Assembly: GCF_009017415.1 (NCBI RefSeq)
Contig: NC_092410.1
Location: 3,410,001 to 3,474,000 of the forward strand
Source: Aspergillus flavus
Lineage: Eukaryota > Ascomycota > Eurotiomycetes > Eurotiales > Aspergillaceae
Direction: 5' to 3'
DNA length: 64,000 bases
A program made the translations under genes and the position numbers. Below, piece after piece: positions 8,987-22,332 of this stretch (its first letter is position 1; each line of letters opens with the position of its first letter). The notes below the pieces were generated by a model. That model ran no database searches. It saw only the letters and a program-made list of their open reading frames with translations, and was not told the origin of the DNA.

Positions 8987-10504
8987 ATGATTACTGATCG
9001 ATCTAGACTGCCAAGCCCTCGGTCGATTTTGAGGGCGAACGTTTCAACCCAAGCGCGTCAATCGACCATGAACCAACCAACCAGAATCGTTAATTACGGA
9101 CAGACAGAAGCTTCCAAGGGACTATCAACAGCAATGTCCACCGCTGATGGAGAGTCATTGAGAAATAGAGGCCGGCCTCGTAAAGTGCCGACCGCGGCGC
9201 CGGACACGGTGAGCGGTATTGGTTCTCGCTTCTTAGCCTTTTTCTCATAGTTGGCGTAGGTACGACGGACCCAGCTTCGAGAAGCCCAACGGGCCTATCG
9301 GTCCCGACAACAGTCGCTACTTGCCTCGTTAAAGTCTCGGGTTGCTAGACTAGAAGATGCATTCGGACAACTCAATCAGATCATGGACTCTTTCGACGCT
9401 CAAGTTATCAAGCCAGGTGCTCAAATGTCCCATGCTCAGCTGTTCCAGGCTGTGAAGCTTTTCCAAAATGAGATTTGCTTCCAATTAGAAAGGGTCGACT
9501 CTCATGCGTCGCCCAAAGAAGCCAAAGAGCGCAGTTCAACTACTACTCAAAGTCAGAAACCCCAACAAAGGTCCAGCAACAGACAGTCGTCCTCGGGCCC
9601 TTGCCAGGTCAACACAGAAACTACTAGTGTCCCAACATGGACGAAAGAAAAGGCATTCTCGTCTGATTTTTGGCGCCGCTTTTTGGGCTCATCTAACGGC
9701 TTTTTGCCGCCGGTTGCGTCTACGGCTCATGAACCCGACGCTTGCATTTCTGTGGCATCTTCTATAGGCCACGAGGATCACGCCATAGACTACACAACTT
9801 CAGCATTCACAGAAAGACTCTATCGTACATGCGCAGAAAACGGATTACGACTCGTGTGCAACGACACAGTGACAGACGAAGACATCCAGCCGCAATTTGG
9901 GCTCGTGTTGCAGACCGTCCCACGAGAACAAATTCGACTCTACTTTGAGAGGGTACTTCGGATGAAACCATGTAATCCCGTCCATGACCGTCGGTTTCCT
10001 TTTATCAGTTTCGGTGGAGCGGGGACGCATTTTCCCTCTGCGGGGCAGGACTCTCGTTCTCAGAACCTTCTTCGCTTTCGTGAGACAAATGGCGTGTCGG
10101 CGATTCCCAGTGATGAAGAATGGTTTGATATCAAGGATATAGAAGGGTTCTTGATAGAACAGGGCATCAAAACTGAGGAGAGATATGAAGCCTCAGTCAC
10201 CTCTTCATCTATTACGAACAGCAATCCAAGTGCGAGGCCTGGATTGTTACTCCCAAGTGGTAACATCGTGGGTTCAGCTGACCTAACTAGCCATAGTCCA
10301 ACTACCTCCAGTAATGTGGTTATGGTCCTGGACGAGGCCACCCTTATTGATAGTATGTTGACCAGCCAATACGCTCAAACGGAATTTACTAATTTCCCTC
10401 TAGAACTAAGTCGGCTCTGTATCTGTCTTGGTTGCGTTGCTGGATTTCGCCGCTCTGATGTTGAGACCCTAGTATGGCAGCATGTTAGTTGGAAACCAAT
10501 CTAG
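8987..10504 (+). CDS. bZIP transcription factor (fungal AP-1-like)
   Basis: Two exons, 8987-9208 and 9260-10504, with a 51-nt intron (GTGAGC...GCGTAG); 488 residues. The earlier AG at 9249-9250 would give an in-frame stop, so the AG at 9258-9259 is used. The intron falls inside the DNA-binding region: exon 1 ends GRPRKVPTAAPDT and exon 2 begins VRRTQLREAQRAYRSRQQSL, followed by ASLKSRVARLEDAFGQL, the basic region and short zipper of fungal bZIP proteins. A C-terminal conserved block, LELSRLCICLGCVAGFRRSD, is typical of the same fungal family. A start at the downstream ATG (9068) is possible. The product should be a nuclear DNA-binding regulator; target genes are not evident, but it lies beside a monooxygenase and an NmrA-like gene. 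Confidence 0.85.
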
Positions 10505-10752
10505 TTTGGGGACCACACAAATGAATGCTGAACAAGCGGTCTACGTCCGGAAGCAATGGCATAAACCACAGCATTTCTATGTATTGCCAATCATCTTCTA
10601 ATACAAGGATCGCGAAATAAGCAGGCTTATGGAAGACGACAGGGCCAACTTCTATCTCTTGTCCACCATACCTGTTAACATCCCATTATTTTCCGACTTT
10701 TCCATGCTCGACACACATCCCTAGGACGACTACAGCGAGAAAAGCAAAGTTT

Positions 10753-13446
10753 CTAGCTGCGCTGACGGAATCCCCTTTGGCTCATAGTCTGTTCGCGCCA
10801 GAACCAGATGGCTGCCGCGGTTGCACCGGGTCCAATTCCCGCAAACCCTGCAAGCAGCCCGACCGACGCTGACAACGGGGAGACATTGGAAATTCCGACT
10901 CGGTAAAGATCCCAGACGCTAACCCAGCACCACACAAAGGTCGACGCAGTCACAAGGAGGAAATCGTTCTTAAGAAATGTGGAAGCTCCGTCCGCTAAAC
11001 TTGCGACGGGTGCAAATGAGTCCACTGGGAAGAATAGGCGGGTGAGGGAGAGATTTTCCGAAAGCAAGCAGCTGAAGATCAAACTCATATGCAAGGAGGC
11101 CGATATGATGCATGTTGTTGTGTAGAGAACACTCAGATAGGGCAAATCAGAATCAATTCTTTCATCTGCTGATGGAGAATCGGGTTTGGCCTGTCTACCT
11201 CGGCCTATGCATTCGATGGCTCGGGACAAGAGTTCAGTCATGATAACGACAAATACTGGCGCCGGCTGCCACACAGCTACTACTGACTGACGCGTCTGTG
11301 CATTATCAATTGGGAAAAACAAAAGCATTGTTGGAAGGATATATCCAGCCGCCACCGCGGGGAGAATGACCTTAGCTGTCGATTCTGGCAAGCTCCTGGT
11401 GGTCCATGAAAAATAGGATATCCGACCAGTGATGAATGTGCTTGCCATAAAATAGAATGGAGCGATGAATCCAATTCCACGAAGCTGGTATAGAACAGCC
11501 CATAAGCTGGGACTAACGAGCAAACGTTAGTTTCAATGAACACAGAGGATATTGATACAATCCATACCTTGACAAAAGGGTCCATTTGTTCCTTCGGCGA
11601 TAACCCTCCACCGTGAAGATGGAGATCAGCGGTAGCATCGAGGATAAGAAGTATAGTAGCTGCAATGCTTGTTCTGGTCTGGGAGGACCTGCAACTACCG
11701 GCAAAAATATAGTTACCAGAGACTGGAGGATTTTGTCTACAGGCCGAAACCCGGTAAACACTCGGCGAAGAGGAACCTCCAACCCACCCATCGTTATTGA
11801 CCGGTCGCGAACAGCTTGACGGACTAGTGCCCATGTCCCATTAGCCGCGGTGGCAACGAATAGCAATCGGAAGGCGACAAAGGCAATGAGGAGATATCCT
11901 ACGTATAGCAGAAGGCCAGTGATTCCCCGGGTTGCTGGAACCCTGAACAACTCGTCATAAAAAGGGATCTCTCGTGGCCTCCTTGGTATAGCAATCATGT
12001 CCAATGACACAGCCGCAGAGTATGTCGCGATCCAGTGTTCCTTTAAGAGTTGAAGAGGATAGTATGGAGTGACAAATCTTGCAATCAGCTTCAACAGCGG
12101 GGTTTCCAGGCACTCCAGGCGCTGTCGAGCATGGGCAGCTCTGACTAAGCTCCACGTACGTTCTTCCCTTTGACGTTGGACTTTCTCAAAAACAGATGAG
12201 ATGTCTACAGTTGATAGTGATTGACAAAAATTGCTTCTCAGAGCAGCCATGAGGTGGTTCGTGAGAGCGGCGGCAGTTTCAATTGCCGAATTTCCTCCTT
12301 GTCCCGTCAGGGGCTCAAACTGTTTACGACATTTCAACATGAGTCTTACATTCAACATTAATGAATGGTTGGGTTCCTCACCTTATGGCACGAATCACCA
12401 ATGGTCATGATTCTCTGAAAATACCATCTTTTATAGACGTACTCCGGTAGACTGGTGTACACCGAGCTGGTCTTGTTCTTGTAAAGATCCGAAAATCGTA
12501 CTGTTGGAGTGATTTGATCGTCCCAATGTTCCTTCACCAAGGTCTCCTCTTCTTGTTTGGTGAAGCGAGGAATATCTGGTCCATACATTGTTTCCCCTAT
12601 GTTTCTCACCAGAAACCAATACGTTTTCTCTCCAGGCCCACTGGGGATGAGGTACGAGAACTTCTCATTAAACACAGAACTAAGAGTTCCCTTCTCGATA
12701 CCACGAACGCCTTCTGAAATGCCAAATATGCATGCATATGTCGCTGGGAGTGCTGCCCACCACATGTCAGCTTCTTATATCAACTAAAACTAGCTTTGAA
12801 ATCGAGGAAGTACGTACCATTCTCTTCAGATGGATCTATCCAGGAAGGGTTCATTTTCCTAGCTTCTTCCCACATCTGTCTCCGTACCGTCGAATGGATT
12901 CCATCTGCTCCGACGATAATATCCCCCTTATAGGATTTCCCATCTTTGGTGGTGACCGTAACGTGAGATTGGCTTGTATGGACAGTCTGGACCCTCTGTG
13001 ATGTGAGTACCTTCGACTTGTCTTGGATCTTGTCATAGAGAATCTGAATCAACATCCGACGCTCAAAGAAGACAATGGGGTAGCCATGACTAAGGAAAAT
13101 ATAAGTTTAACCGACATAGCGAAGACAGAAAACGAGCAACGAACCGTCCAGTCATAAGCTGGTTAAAGTTCTCTAAACTGCGAATGAGCTTTCCACGAGA
13201 ATCGCGGAAACAGACTTTATCCACTGGGTATTCGGCCATCTCCATGACCGACTCATAACATCCTAGTTGGTCAAGGATGCGTAGACCGTTCGGCAAGAGA
13301 CCAATACTTGCACCGACTTGGGGTGCGATGCTCGGGTAAGCCTCGAGAACTAGGAAGTCGATGCCATTCTTCTCTAGCATTAGGGCCAGGGATAGCCCCG
13401 CAATGCTGCCACCGGCGATAATGACCTTGAAGGACTTGGAAGACAT
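10753..13446 (-). CDS. FAD-dependent monooxygenase with C-terminal polytopic membrane domain
   Basis: Five exons on the minus strand: 13446-13145, 13089-12818, 12770-12382, 12319-11568 and 11512-10753; 824 residues, all junctions in phase, introns 47-62 nt. Residues 1-430 form a group-A flavin monooxygenase like PaxM and relatives: dinucleotide-binding [20 protein letters not shown], the DG motif [16 protein letters not shown] and the GD motif MTIGDSCHK...[12 protein letters not shown], the latter split by an intron. Paxilline-type enzymes end near residue 470; here about 390 further residues form roughly eight hydrophobic segments (for example [20 protein letters not shown] and [20 protein letters not shown]). 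Such epoxidases or hydroxylases usually act on terpenoid or meroterpenoid substrates; the membrane tail could itself be enzymatic or only an anchor. Substrate is unknown. The gene is divergent from the NmrA-like gene and next to a bZIP gene. Confidence 0.85.
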
Positions 13447-14709
13447 GGTGAGAACTCTGATGCCAGTGTAAAACAACGATTGCAGCGCTCTATTGAATGA
13501 GATGAAGACCTTGTATTTATAACCTTACGAAGCATTCCTAAAGTCAACATCGGCTATGATCACTGCCTACCCCCCCTTAAAACTCTCCTCTTTCCGTCTA
13601 TGGTTCCCACAGCATCAAATAATTATGATAGAATCATCGATTCTTAGAATGTCGGAGTAATTATCACGATGATCAATAATCAGCCCAATCAGGATACCAG
13701 ACTTCCGGTGGGTCGGCCGAACCAATTGGCCCGCGAGTATAACCCTAACTAATCAACCATCGCCTCGGTTGATACCATCTATATAGTAAAAAAGCTGTCA
13801 ACTTGCAACGTGTCTTTCCATATTGGCCATTAGTAGAAGAACTCACCGCTGAACTTGGTCAAAGCTTGGAGATTCATCTATTTCATTCAGCTTTGACTTC
13901 AAGACAGTTTCATGTAATTTCCAAGTCCAGGAACCGGGTCCTATTGATCTACCTTCTTTTCAATCTTACCACCATATTCGGCACAGTCTGGTAAGCAGTC
14001 TACTCGTGCTATACACCACTTCAGACCCCAACATTTACCTTCCCCAGTACCCCTCGAAGCATCATTTCCTTGGTCTGCAGACATTGCCGAGCTCTTCGAG
14101 GCGATGGGATGTCTTTTTTCGCCCCCAATTTGTTCAGATCCACCTTACTAATACTTATTCTGGATGTGTACACATAGAAGGAAGCATTGGCAGGACAGGG
14201 AATCACGACGCCTGGTGAAGATACGCTCTGAGACTGCACCGCTTCTTGATGCTGGAATTACGCGAATTGGACCACAGGTATTTACTAGGGGGATCAATTG
14301 CTTCAGATAAGGCGTTAGACTTTAAGATGTGGTGGCTTTGTGGGATTCGAGAAGAATAAGCTTGATCTGGGGCACCAGTTTAGGGCTGCTTTGATCCCGT
14401 TGGTAGACCATCTGTGTGGCTACAAAGGAATGAAACATAATTGGAAGGACATGTATCCTTCGTTTACTCTCATGACGATTAATCGATATAGAATCAATTA
14501 GTAAACATCTATAATCACTAACGCAGTCCACTACCATTAATAATATAACCAATTTCGACGTCGTTCGACGGGCATAAGCACGCTAAATCCGTTGCTTAGA
14601 AATTCGCAAAGCACAACGAAACAAGATACTTAAGAGCAATTCAACCATCTCCAAGGGATACTAGAAACAACAGCTGAAGGAAAGCCTGGAAGCTCAAATA
14701 TCCTAGAAA
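13447..14709. promoter_or_regulatory. Divergent promoter region, monooxygenase and NmrA-like gene
   Basis: A 1.26-kb stretch between two divergently transcribed genes, so it should hold both promoters. No convincing coding frame was found. No specific operator could be assigned. Confidence 0.5.
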
Positions 14710-15808
14710 ATGTCCTCTACTAAACTCCTTGTTGTGCTCGGTGCCACCGGCAACCAAGGTGGATCCGTCATCAGAAGCTTCCTCGCAGACCCTACCTGGC
14801 AAATCCGCGGTCTAACTCGGAATACTTCCAGTGTGAAAGCCCAATCGCTCCGAGAACAGGGTGTTGAGATTATTCAGGCAGATCTAGACGACATCGTCTC
14901 TCTCGAATCCGCTTTCCAAGGAGCAACTGCCATCTTCAGCGTGACTGATTTCTGGAACGCTTTCGCGACAATTGCCCCGAATAGTGAGATTGAAGATCAG
15001 TCGAAGATCAGACGGACATATGAGTATGAGTTGCAGCAGGGAAAGAATGTTTTCGATGCTGCGGCTAAGATAGACACGTTGGAGAGGCTTGTTTTCTCTA
15101 GTCTATCTGATGCGTCGAAGTGGTCGAAGGGTAAGTATACACGGGTGCTGCATTTTGAAGCCAAGGCACATGCGGTCGATTATGGGAGGGAGACGTATCC
15201 GGAGCTTTGGAAAAAGACTAGTGTTGTTCAGGTTGGGTGGTATTTGTCGAATTTTCTTGGTCCATTTTTGAGGCCGAAGAAGGTTGGTTTATTCGGAACT
15301 TGCTGTAGTCACTGGTTTCATTTCTAATGTTCTTGTTATAGGCTGAGAGTGGAGTCTATCAATTCGTTGGCGGGTTGAAGGGCGAGGTAAAACTTCCTAT
15401 TGCTGCTGCTGAAGAGGATACTGGTCCAGCTGTGAAGGCTCTTATTGCGTGTCCGCCGGGGAAGAATCTGATTGCTTATCGGGAGTGGATGACACCGGAG
15501 GAGTTTGTTCGTACCTGGAGTCGTGTGCTTGGGGTTCCTGCTGAGTGTGTGACTCTGCCGGAAGGGCAGTCTATCGAGGGTGTACCGGACATCTTGAAGA
15601 AGGAATTCATCGATAACTGGGGATACTGGAATGAGTTTGGCTATGAGGGTCGTGATGACCCTACCGTCCTTCATCCAAAGCAGGTATGCTCTATGTTTAA
15701 ACAGGTTAATCATCGGGTGGTGCTGACTTAATGTAGCTTGAGGTCGGCTTCGAAGTTCCTACTGTTGAGGATTGGATTAGGAAGCAGGATTGGTCGGATA
15801 TCCTGTAG
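14710..15808 (+). CDS. NmrA-like NAD(P)-binding protein
   Basis: Three exons, 14710-15282, 15342-15683 and 15737-15808; 328 residues, introns of 59 and 53 nt. The N-terminus has the glycine-rich dinucleotide motif GATGNQGG followed by RGLTRNTSS, as in the NmrA family of atypical short-chain dehydrogenases. The usual catalytic Tyr-x-x-x-Lys is not obvious, which fits NmrA-type redox sensors rather than enzymes. The third exon supplies the last 23 residues (ending WIRKQDWSDIL). Members act as NAD(P)-responsive regulators or as isoflavone-reductase-like enzymes; which applies here cannot be read from sequence. It is divergent from the monooxygenase gene. Confidence 0.9.
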
Positions 15809-18800
15809 AAAGCATTGTCATGGCAATGTCTGTTGAATGTCTTCTCGGTTAGGATATCTGAGGATTGCTTCCAAGTCAGAATATATCTATGTCGAAGTTA
15901 TCAATTCATCCTAACAGATATAGATAATAGAAAGTCTGATACTTACTTCTTCTCCAATATTGTCTCTCAGAAATCCACTTTCTCCGTTCCATCTGAATCT
16001 TTTTATCATCGTTGATCTCCTATAACTCGCTGTGATTATTAATTTTGGTATATGTATCAGCACCATTCAATCGATATACTATGGTCTGTGGTTAAAGAGT
16101 GTCCCCAGAGCAGGATGGGAGAGTTACTGCACAGAGCTCAAAATTAGAAGAAATTAGGTTGATATATAGATGGACTTCGAATGGAACCATTATCAGTGCC
16201 AGCTTGAGTTAGTAATTCACTATATACATGACTTGTTCAACACAATATACTACTATATAAAATGACCTATGAAATCACTTCCCAAGTATCATTTATTCCT
16301 TTCCCCGCCAATGCATACATACATGATCGCTACACCACACTTCACATCCCTGACACGTACATTCGTTCTCTGCAATCAGAAAAATATATTCCTAACCCAC
16401 ACCATCCAATCAACATAGAAAGCAAGCCACTGCAAACGCATGCGTTTTAACACATATCTAGCATCTACATCTAAACCACTGATGCATTTTCAAAAATATA
16501 CTCCAGTATGTGTGTCCCTCCACGGACCAAACCTCCGAAAAAACCAATCCAGCCACCATAGAACCAATCCCAGAAAGCCTTCCACATAGAAACACCATAA
16601 CCCATGCTCGCTACCCCTATTGTGCTCCTAGCTACAGACGCACGCACATCCCACAGCTACACAGCGCATCCAGCCCCTGATGGGGCCATGTCGTGGACCG
16701 TGATACAACAGGAACAGGGCACCTGGCAGATTGCGGCTGAGAAGTGACGTTTAACAGCAGACGTGCCGAGGGGGCAAGTTATTTCTACGATATGTCTCAG
16801 TATCTACGAATACGTACGTATTAGGACGTGATATTCCAACCCTTCGCAGCATCATATACCTCCCTTCCCCTGTCTTTGACCTCAATTCCAGTTGATTCCT
16901 AAGGCACTCACTAGGTGCTTACAGTGTAGAGCAAAACACCACCATCAGGCTAACAAATTGCCACCATCACGACGATCAGGTACGAGATCCGAAACAGGAG
17001 TGGCCCGACGCAAGTACCGAAGGGTGCCTTGCTTTAGCCATCCCATATTGAAAAACTGGGTACGCTGTGGATAATCGTCTCGGTTTGTTTGCACATACAT
17101 AGTATCTACTCCATTCCATGTACAGTAATAGGCGATATCAAGGCTGCAATATGACACGTCTCTATTTTCCTTATATTAAGTGGATATCTGGGCCAGTGCT
17201 GATATTATTAGACAGGCTACCCGTGTTATTCCCTCTGGGTTACTGTAACGTGGGAAAGCTGGGTATTTTGTTTTTGTTTTTGTTTTTGTTTTGCCGGCTT
17301 ATGCCAATCCAGTCTGGGTCAGCAGGTCGATTCTAGATCCTGAGGTTTGTTTCTGCTCAGATCACGGATTGAACCGATTTGCCATTGCTTGGGGGACCGG
17401 TGTAAGGAGGGTTGCCAAATATAGGGCGGGAGATTTGGATGTACGATGTACTGTGTATGTTGGCTGTGCATACATACTTACCTGTACTTTACTGCATACT
17501 ACATACAGTAGTAGTAGTGCCGGTATTGGTCACTGTATTGGTATTGGAGGGGAAACGCCACAGCCAAGGAATGGAAATAAAAAAAACAATGTTAAATTAA
17601 GTTCCCACAATAATGGATCACGGACACGGGATGATCCTAAATATAAGTAATTATTTGTTTCTTTTTCCCTTGCTGCTATTTTTGTTGATTGAGATCGGGG
17701 GAAAGGAATCTCTTCTCTGAGTCTCTGTGCTTGTTTGTTTTGGTTGGTGCCTTGCTTTGATTTGTTTTCATTCTGTTTGTTGCTAGATTGGTTGTTAAAT
17801 TTTTTGGTGTTGTTTCATGTTCTTTCATTGGAGGGGCCTTTTGTTTACCTCTCTTTTTCTACGATTTGGTTACCAGTGTCGTGGGTTCAATTGCAGTGAT
17901 TTAGGTTATGTTTGATGCGAAGCAAGGGGATCGGCATTTGACTAATCGATTTTCCCACTTTTTCTTGTCACTGCCTCAGCCACACCATTATTGGTATTTT
18001 CTTTTTTCCGCTGTTTCCCTTTCATTTTAAAATACGAGACGTTACCGTTCAGGGATTAGTGAGAGAGTTTTCGATTTACGACAAGAATGGCGACCATTCG
18101 TATAATCATGGGCCTGAGCCTCGACGGAAGAGATACTCTCCTAATCCCTAGTATCCTTATCCGGCTGTTTGTGGATGTCGAGCATATCAAAGCAGCAGCC
18201 ACTGCATTCCCCGGTAGACCCGGTATGGTACCGCCCGTGCCAGAGATAAGGCTGCGCGGTTGACAGCTTCCAGATACAGACAGCCCCTCCATTCCAGTGA
18301 ACTATATGACTCGTATTTCCATAAAGTTGGCCCATACGGCGGAGACCGTGCCACTACTGATCGCCATCTGTCGACCAAAGTCAGAATCGTAGACGACCTT
18401 TTCTAATTAGATCGCGAATATCGCGCTTGCACTTTCTCTGAGAGGGCTAGTAAATGGTCTGATCTGCGCGGGAGACCTGCGAGGAAGGTTCGCAGGTGAC
18501 AAACTTCAGGGTGCAAGAACGGCCTTCTGAAAGGCGGGGTTTCACTTCTTTATCACTTCGACAGGACCTTCTCCATCCGAAGCACACCGAGCAGAAATGA
18601 CACGCAGAGGGCGGGCGTCGTCATCCCTTTCCTTGGGTTGCCTTTGGCCGATGCTATTGGTCGGGGTCTGCGACAGGTTCCTATCTTAGTCGTACCGTGG
18701 TATCCACGATGGACAGGACAAGTCCAACGATACGTAGATATGTCAAGCGTGCCCCTATGTTAATGTAGAGTGAGTATGCAGCCACGACCGGAGTCATCAT

Positions 18801-21800
18801 GGTTTTCGACTGGCCATGTGTCTAGACTTTGGATTAAAGCGGGGATGAGTATCAATGCGACCGGGAAAGAAAGGCATGTCGGAAAGTTTCGATCATTTCT
18901 CTTGCTTTTGAAATTGCATGTATGTAAAATGCCACAGCGCATTCTTCGGCAAATATTTAATGAACACTGGCAGATACCGAGTCAGGGTAACTGCTCAATC
19001 AAGAAAAGATTCCATTGCGGATTTTCGCAAAGTGGTCCCTTAAGATAAGCATCGGCAATCACTTAGATCGGTACAAGTGTAGAGCATCTGAAAGAGAAAG
19101 GATTGACCGTGTATGTGGATAAAGTGAATTGATTCCATGATGAGAGATCGCGGATCGATTCCTTCCACTCATTGCTGGTGTCACATGTTTTGATGTTTGA
19201 TAGGTTGGCAGATTTGCTTGGGTTTGCTTGCCTGCTTGCCTGCCTGCCTTGATTTCCAGGCCATGGTCGACTGCGGCCAGCCGTTGGACCACGTAAGTAT
19301 GATGTATTGGGAGTCTGGGACTTCAGGAGCTTTTTCCCACGATTGTGAAGTGTATCTCGCGAACGCGTACCGCGCATTGACCCGAGATGGGAATACCCAT
19401 GGATAGATCAAGTGGGAAAGTACTGCGTATTGTGTGATTTGTCCTTTGCGATTTTACACACCTTATTGTCCGTGGTACTCACCGTTGGGTCGACCTTGGG
19501 TTACAGACGGGACAGCCGACCTGAAACCGCAAAAGGCCCACCATCATGCGTATCAAAGCCGCAGCCTCCCTTCCATGAATCGTCAACTGCTGGTCCAGCC
19601 CATCCAGGCACGGCTAGAACAGTGAGGAAACCGGAAAGGACACGAGAATCTTCGAGTAAGCATAATAATAAGGTCAATGACACATTAATCAACATCATAC
19701 TCCATACGGAGCAATTCTTTGCCATTCCGCATAGTCATCCTTCTAGACCATTGCTTCGAAGTCGTATCTCCACTCGACCGAATCCATTTGAAGACCACAG
19801 GTTGTCCTGTGCGGTGGCGGGTGCGAGAGAGGATCCGTCACTATTGTATTGTCTATACATATCTTCCTATCAACGACAAGTGTAAATTTGTACGGTTACT
19901 GTAAGCCCCCATCAGAAGCAATCCCGATACAAGGAATCCCACGATATAAGCAATGCAAATAAGAGTCTGGATTAGATTCCTAAATGAACTAATAAAACTC
20001 TAGTAAAGTGAAATTCCATAAAAGCACTCAACCTCCAATATCAACTTGCTAATAGTATTGGGTCAGTATGGTATGTAAGCTATTTGGAATGAAGTACCAC
20101 TTGGGCAATGTTAAGTCAAGACGCATGGCTGTCTTGGCTATGCGAAAACCAATGAGACCGGCAGGATCTGCATCCGTGGCCGTGTCTCAAACGCCGAATC
20201 GTTCATAATTCGAGTGGCTGAACCGGGTAGATCTCATTATTCAAGTAAGAAAGAAAGGAAGAGATAGAACAAAAAAAAAAAAAAAGAAAAACAACAAGAA
20301 GTTGTTTGACCAAGAACTATATGGACAAATCCCCTGACGTTTAGGGGGCAACCAGTCAAGTAAGGTGAGATGAGGCAGAGAATGGAGTGTGTGTGTGTGG
20401 TATTGTGGTGGTATGTGACGTGACGTATCTTTTGTCCCGCTGTGTCAGACAAATGACGCGGCCAAGGTGAAAAAGTCTCCCATTCAGCATTGAAGAAATT
20501 AAGGTCAATGACAAGGATGTCTTTGTATCCGTACTTGAATCTGAGTACGTGCAACCACAGATCCATTAGAGTTTCTATCCTACCTTAAATGTACAGTAGC
20601 ACAGGTGTACCGTCCATCGATCTCCAGGGTCAGGAAATAATAATTGGTTTGTTTTCCTCCATATCCTCCTGGGCAAGATCTTTATTTATGTAAGTACTGT
20701 ACCAACTACATGGTCCGTCTTTTGGAAATATTTTCCAGCTTTAGTACAGGTGGCGCCACTCTGGTACAACGATACTACTACTGTTAATTCACTCCTCGCA
20801 GTTGGGAGATTTGTTTGGGTAGTTTTGTACCCACATACTAGACCGATATTTACGGGAATAATAGATTACATTCATGTTAACCATGCATCTGGCAAATGGA
20901 TAAAGACACTTCCCTTTGCTGTCAGCTTGGATCGGAAATGATCTTCTTGAGAAAAATGCAATAGAATGGAATTCTATGAATTGTATACAAAGGGAGATAG
21001 CTCTCATTTCCCCTTCTTTCAGAAGATTTTTCATTCTGGATTGTAAAGATGGATCAAGGTAACGAGTTTAGTTAACTGCTGAGTGCAAGATTACTGAAAT
21101 CTTTGGTTGACCAGCTGTAAATCGAATTACTCCATTGTTGCAGCCTGCATAGTACTAAGATAGGCAAGGTACAGTACGGAGTACTACTGCTTGGTACTCT
21201 AAACCCCACTTCCAAGCGGGTATGCCGGTAATTTTCGTTTGTTTTTCATTTTTTTTTCTTTCCCCCATACTTCGTCCTGGACATAATTACGGCCGATTCG
21301 GCTAGATGCCTTGTTACCCATTAAGCTAGCGTAGCTGGAGCCTAGATGCATGGACATACGTACGCCATACATACGACGGACTCTTACCCTGATAATCAAA
21401 ATTTCTTTCTTGGTATGGTTTTCTAGAATGATTACTGGCTGCATTGGTGGAACGCCGGGAAGGGAACCCGCTCTCGTTCCATGTTTCTTGTTTCGTTACT
21501 TACCAGCTGTTTGACTGGATCCATTGTTTAACTGACCTTACCCGACTCACTCAAACTCACTCACTCACCCCATCGGCTTCCTCGTCGACCCAAAGAGGAG
21601 AACCGTTATTCTCCTTTCTCACTCTCTTCTTTTCTTTCCCTCCCTTTCACTTTTTACTTTCTGTCGTTACTATTGACATTCCATCGGATTCTTTTCTATC
21701 CAAACCTCCGTGAGCCGGTCGGCTGTCCCTTCTCTCCTATCTGTAAGGTGACGATGATCATGACGATGTTGCGATAGTCTTCTGATCCGCCCGCTATCGT

Positions 21801-22332
21801 ACTCTCGGCCCCCAAAACATCTGTCTAGTCGCAGTTAGATGAGCCCTATCTATAAGATAGAGGGAAATCAATTAACCCAGAAAAAGAAGTAACTAGTCGA
21901 ACTAGTTCACAGGTATGTCGCGGGATCGCATGATAGTTGCAAGCCCATTTCCATGTGTTCGTGGTCTGTGGCTGATCGACGTCAGTAATTAACTGCCACA
22001 CTGATCCTAGCGAAGAAGGATCTTCTACGGAACCCCGAGCCAACAGACATTTTTCTAGCCTTGAGCTTGGCTCACAGTTTGACCACTGTTATTAAACCTT
22101 GTTTCTCAGTCGACACCGACCAAACATTCACCAATTGTACATCCTGCCGACCGAGCGACCGATCTAAAACCGAGGTGGTTCTTTTTATCGATCCCGGGAC
22201 CTATTGTGATTCAGAGAGAGGTTGTTTTGGCACGTTTTGGTCGAGGCTGGGATTTATAATAGGCGTCGCATAGCTGGGAAAGGAGCGCACACACTGCTGT
22301 CACGACTAAACCGCTATCCGGCCATTTCCGCC
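15809..22332. other. 6.5-kb stretch without a supported gene
   Basis: I searched all frames and found only short frames without family features, the longest being 157 residues at 19412-19885. Composition is not unusually AT-rich. Small simple repeats occur, for example TTTTTG units at about 17265-17292, a CCTG-type run near 19225-19248 and a poly-A run near 20270-20285. The right end must contain the promoter of the WSC gene; part of the rest may be a long untranslated leader or non-coding RNA, which cannot be shown from sequence alone. Confidence 0.5.
17265..17292 (+). repeat. (TTTTTG)n simple repeat
   Basis: Four to five consecutive units of T-rich hexamers ending in G. It is a low-complexity tract within the gene-free stretch. 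Confidence 0.8.

Noticed and set aside
17860..17910. Possible tRNA T-arm (GTGGGTTCAATTGC)
   Set aside because: The stem does not pair and no acceptor or anticodon arm could be built around it.
19412..19885. 157-residue open frame in the long gene-free stretch
   Set aside because: Low-complexity composition, no family motifs, and no support from splice or leader context.
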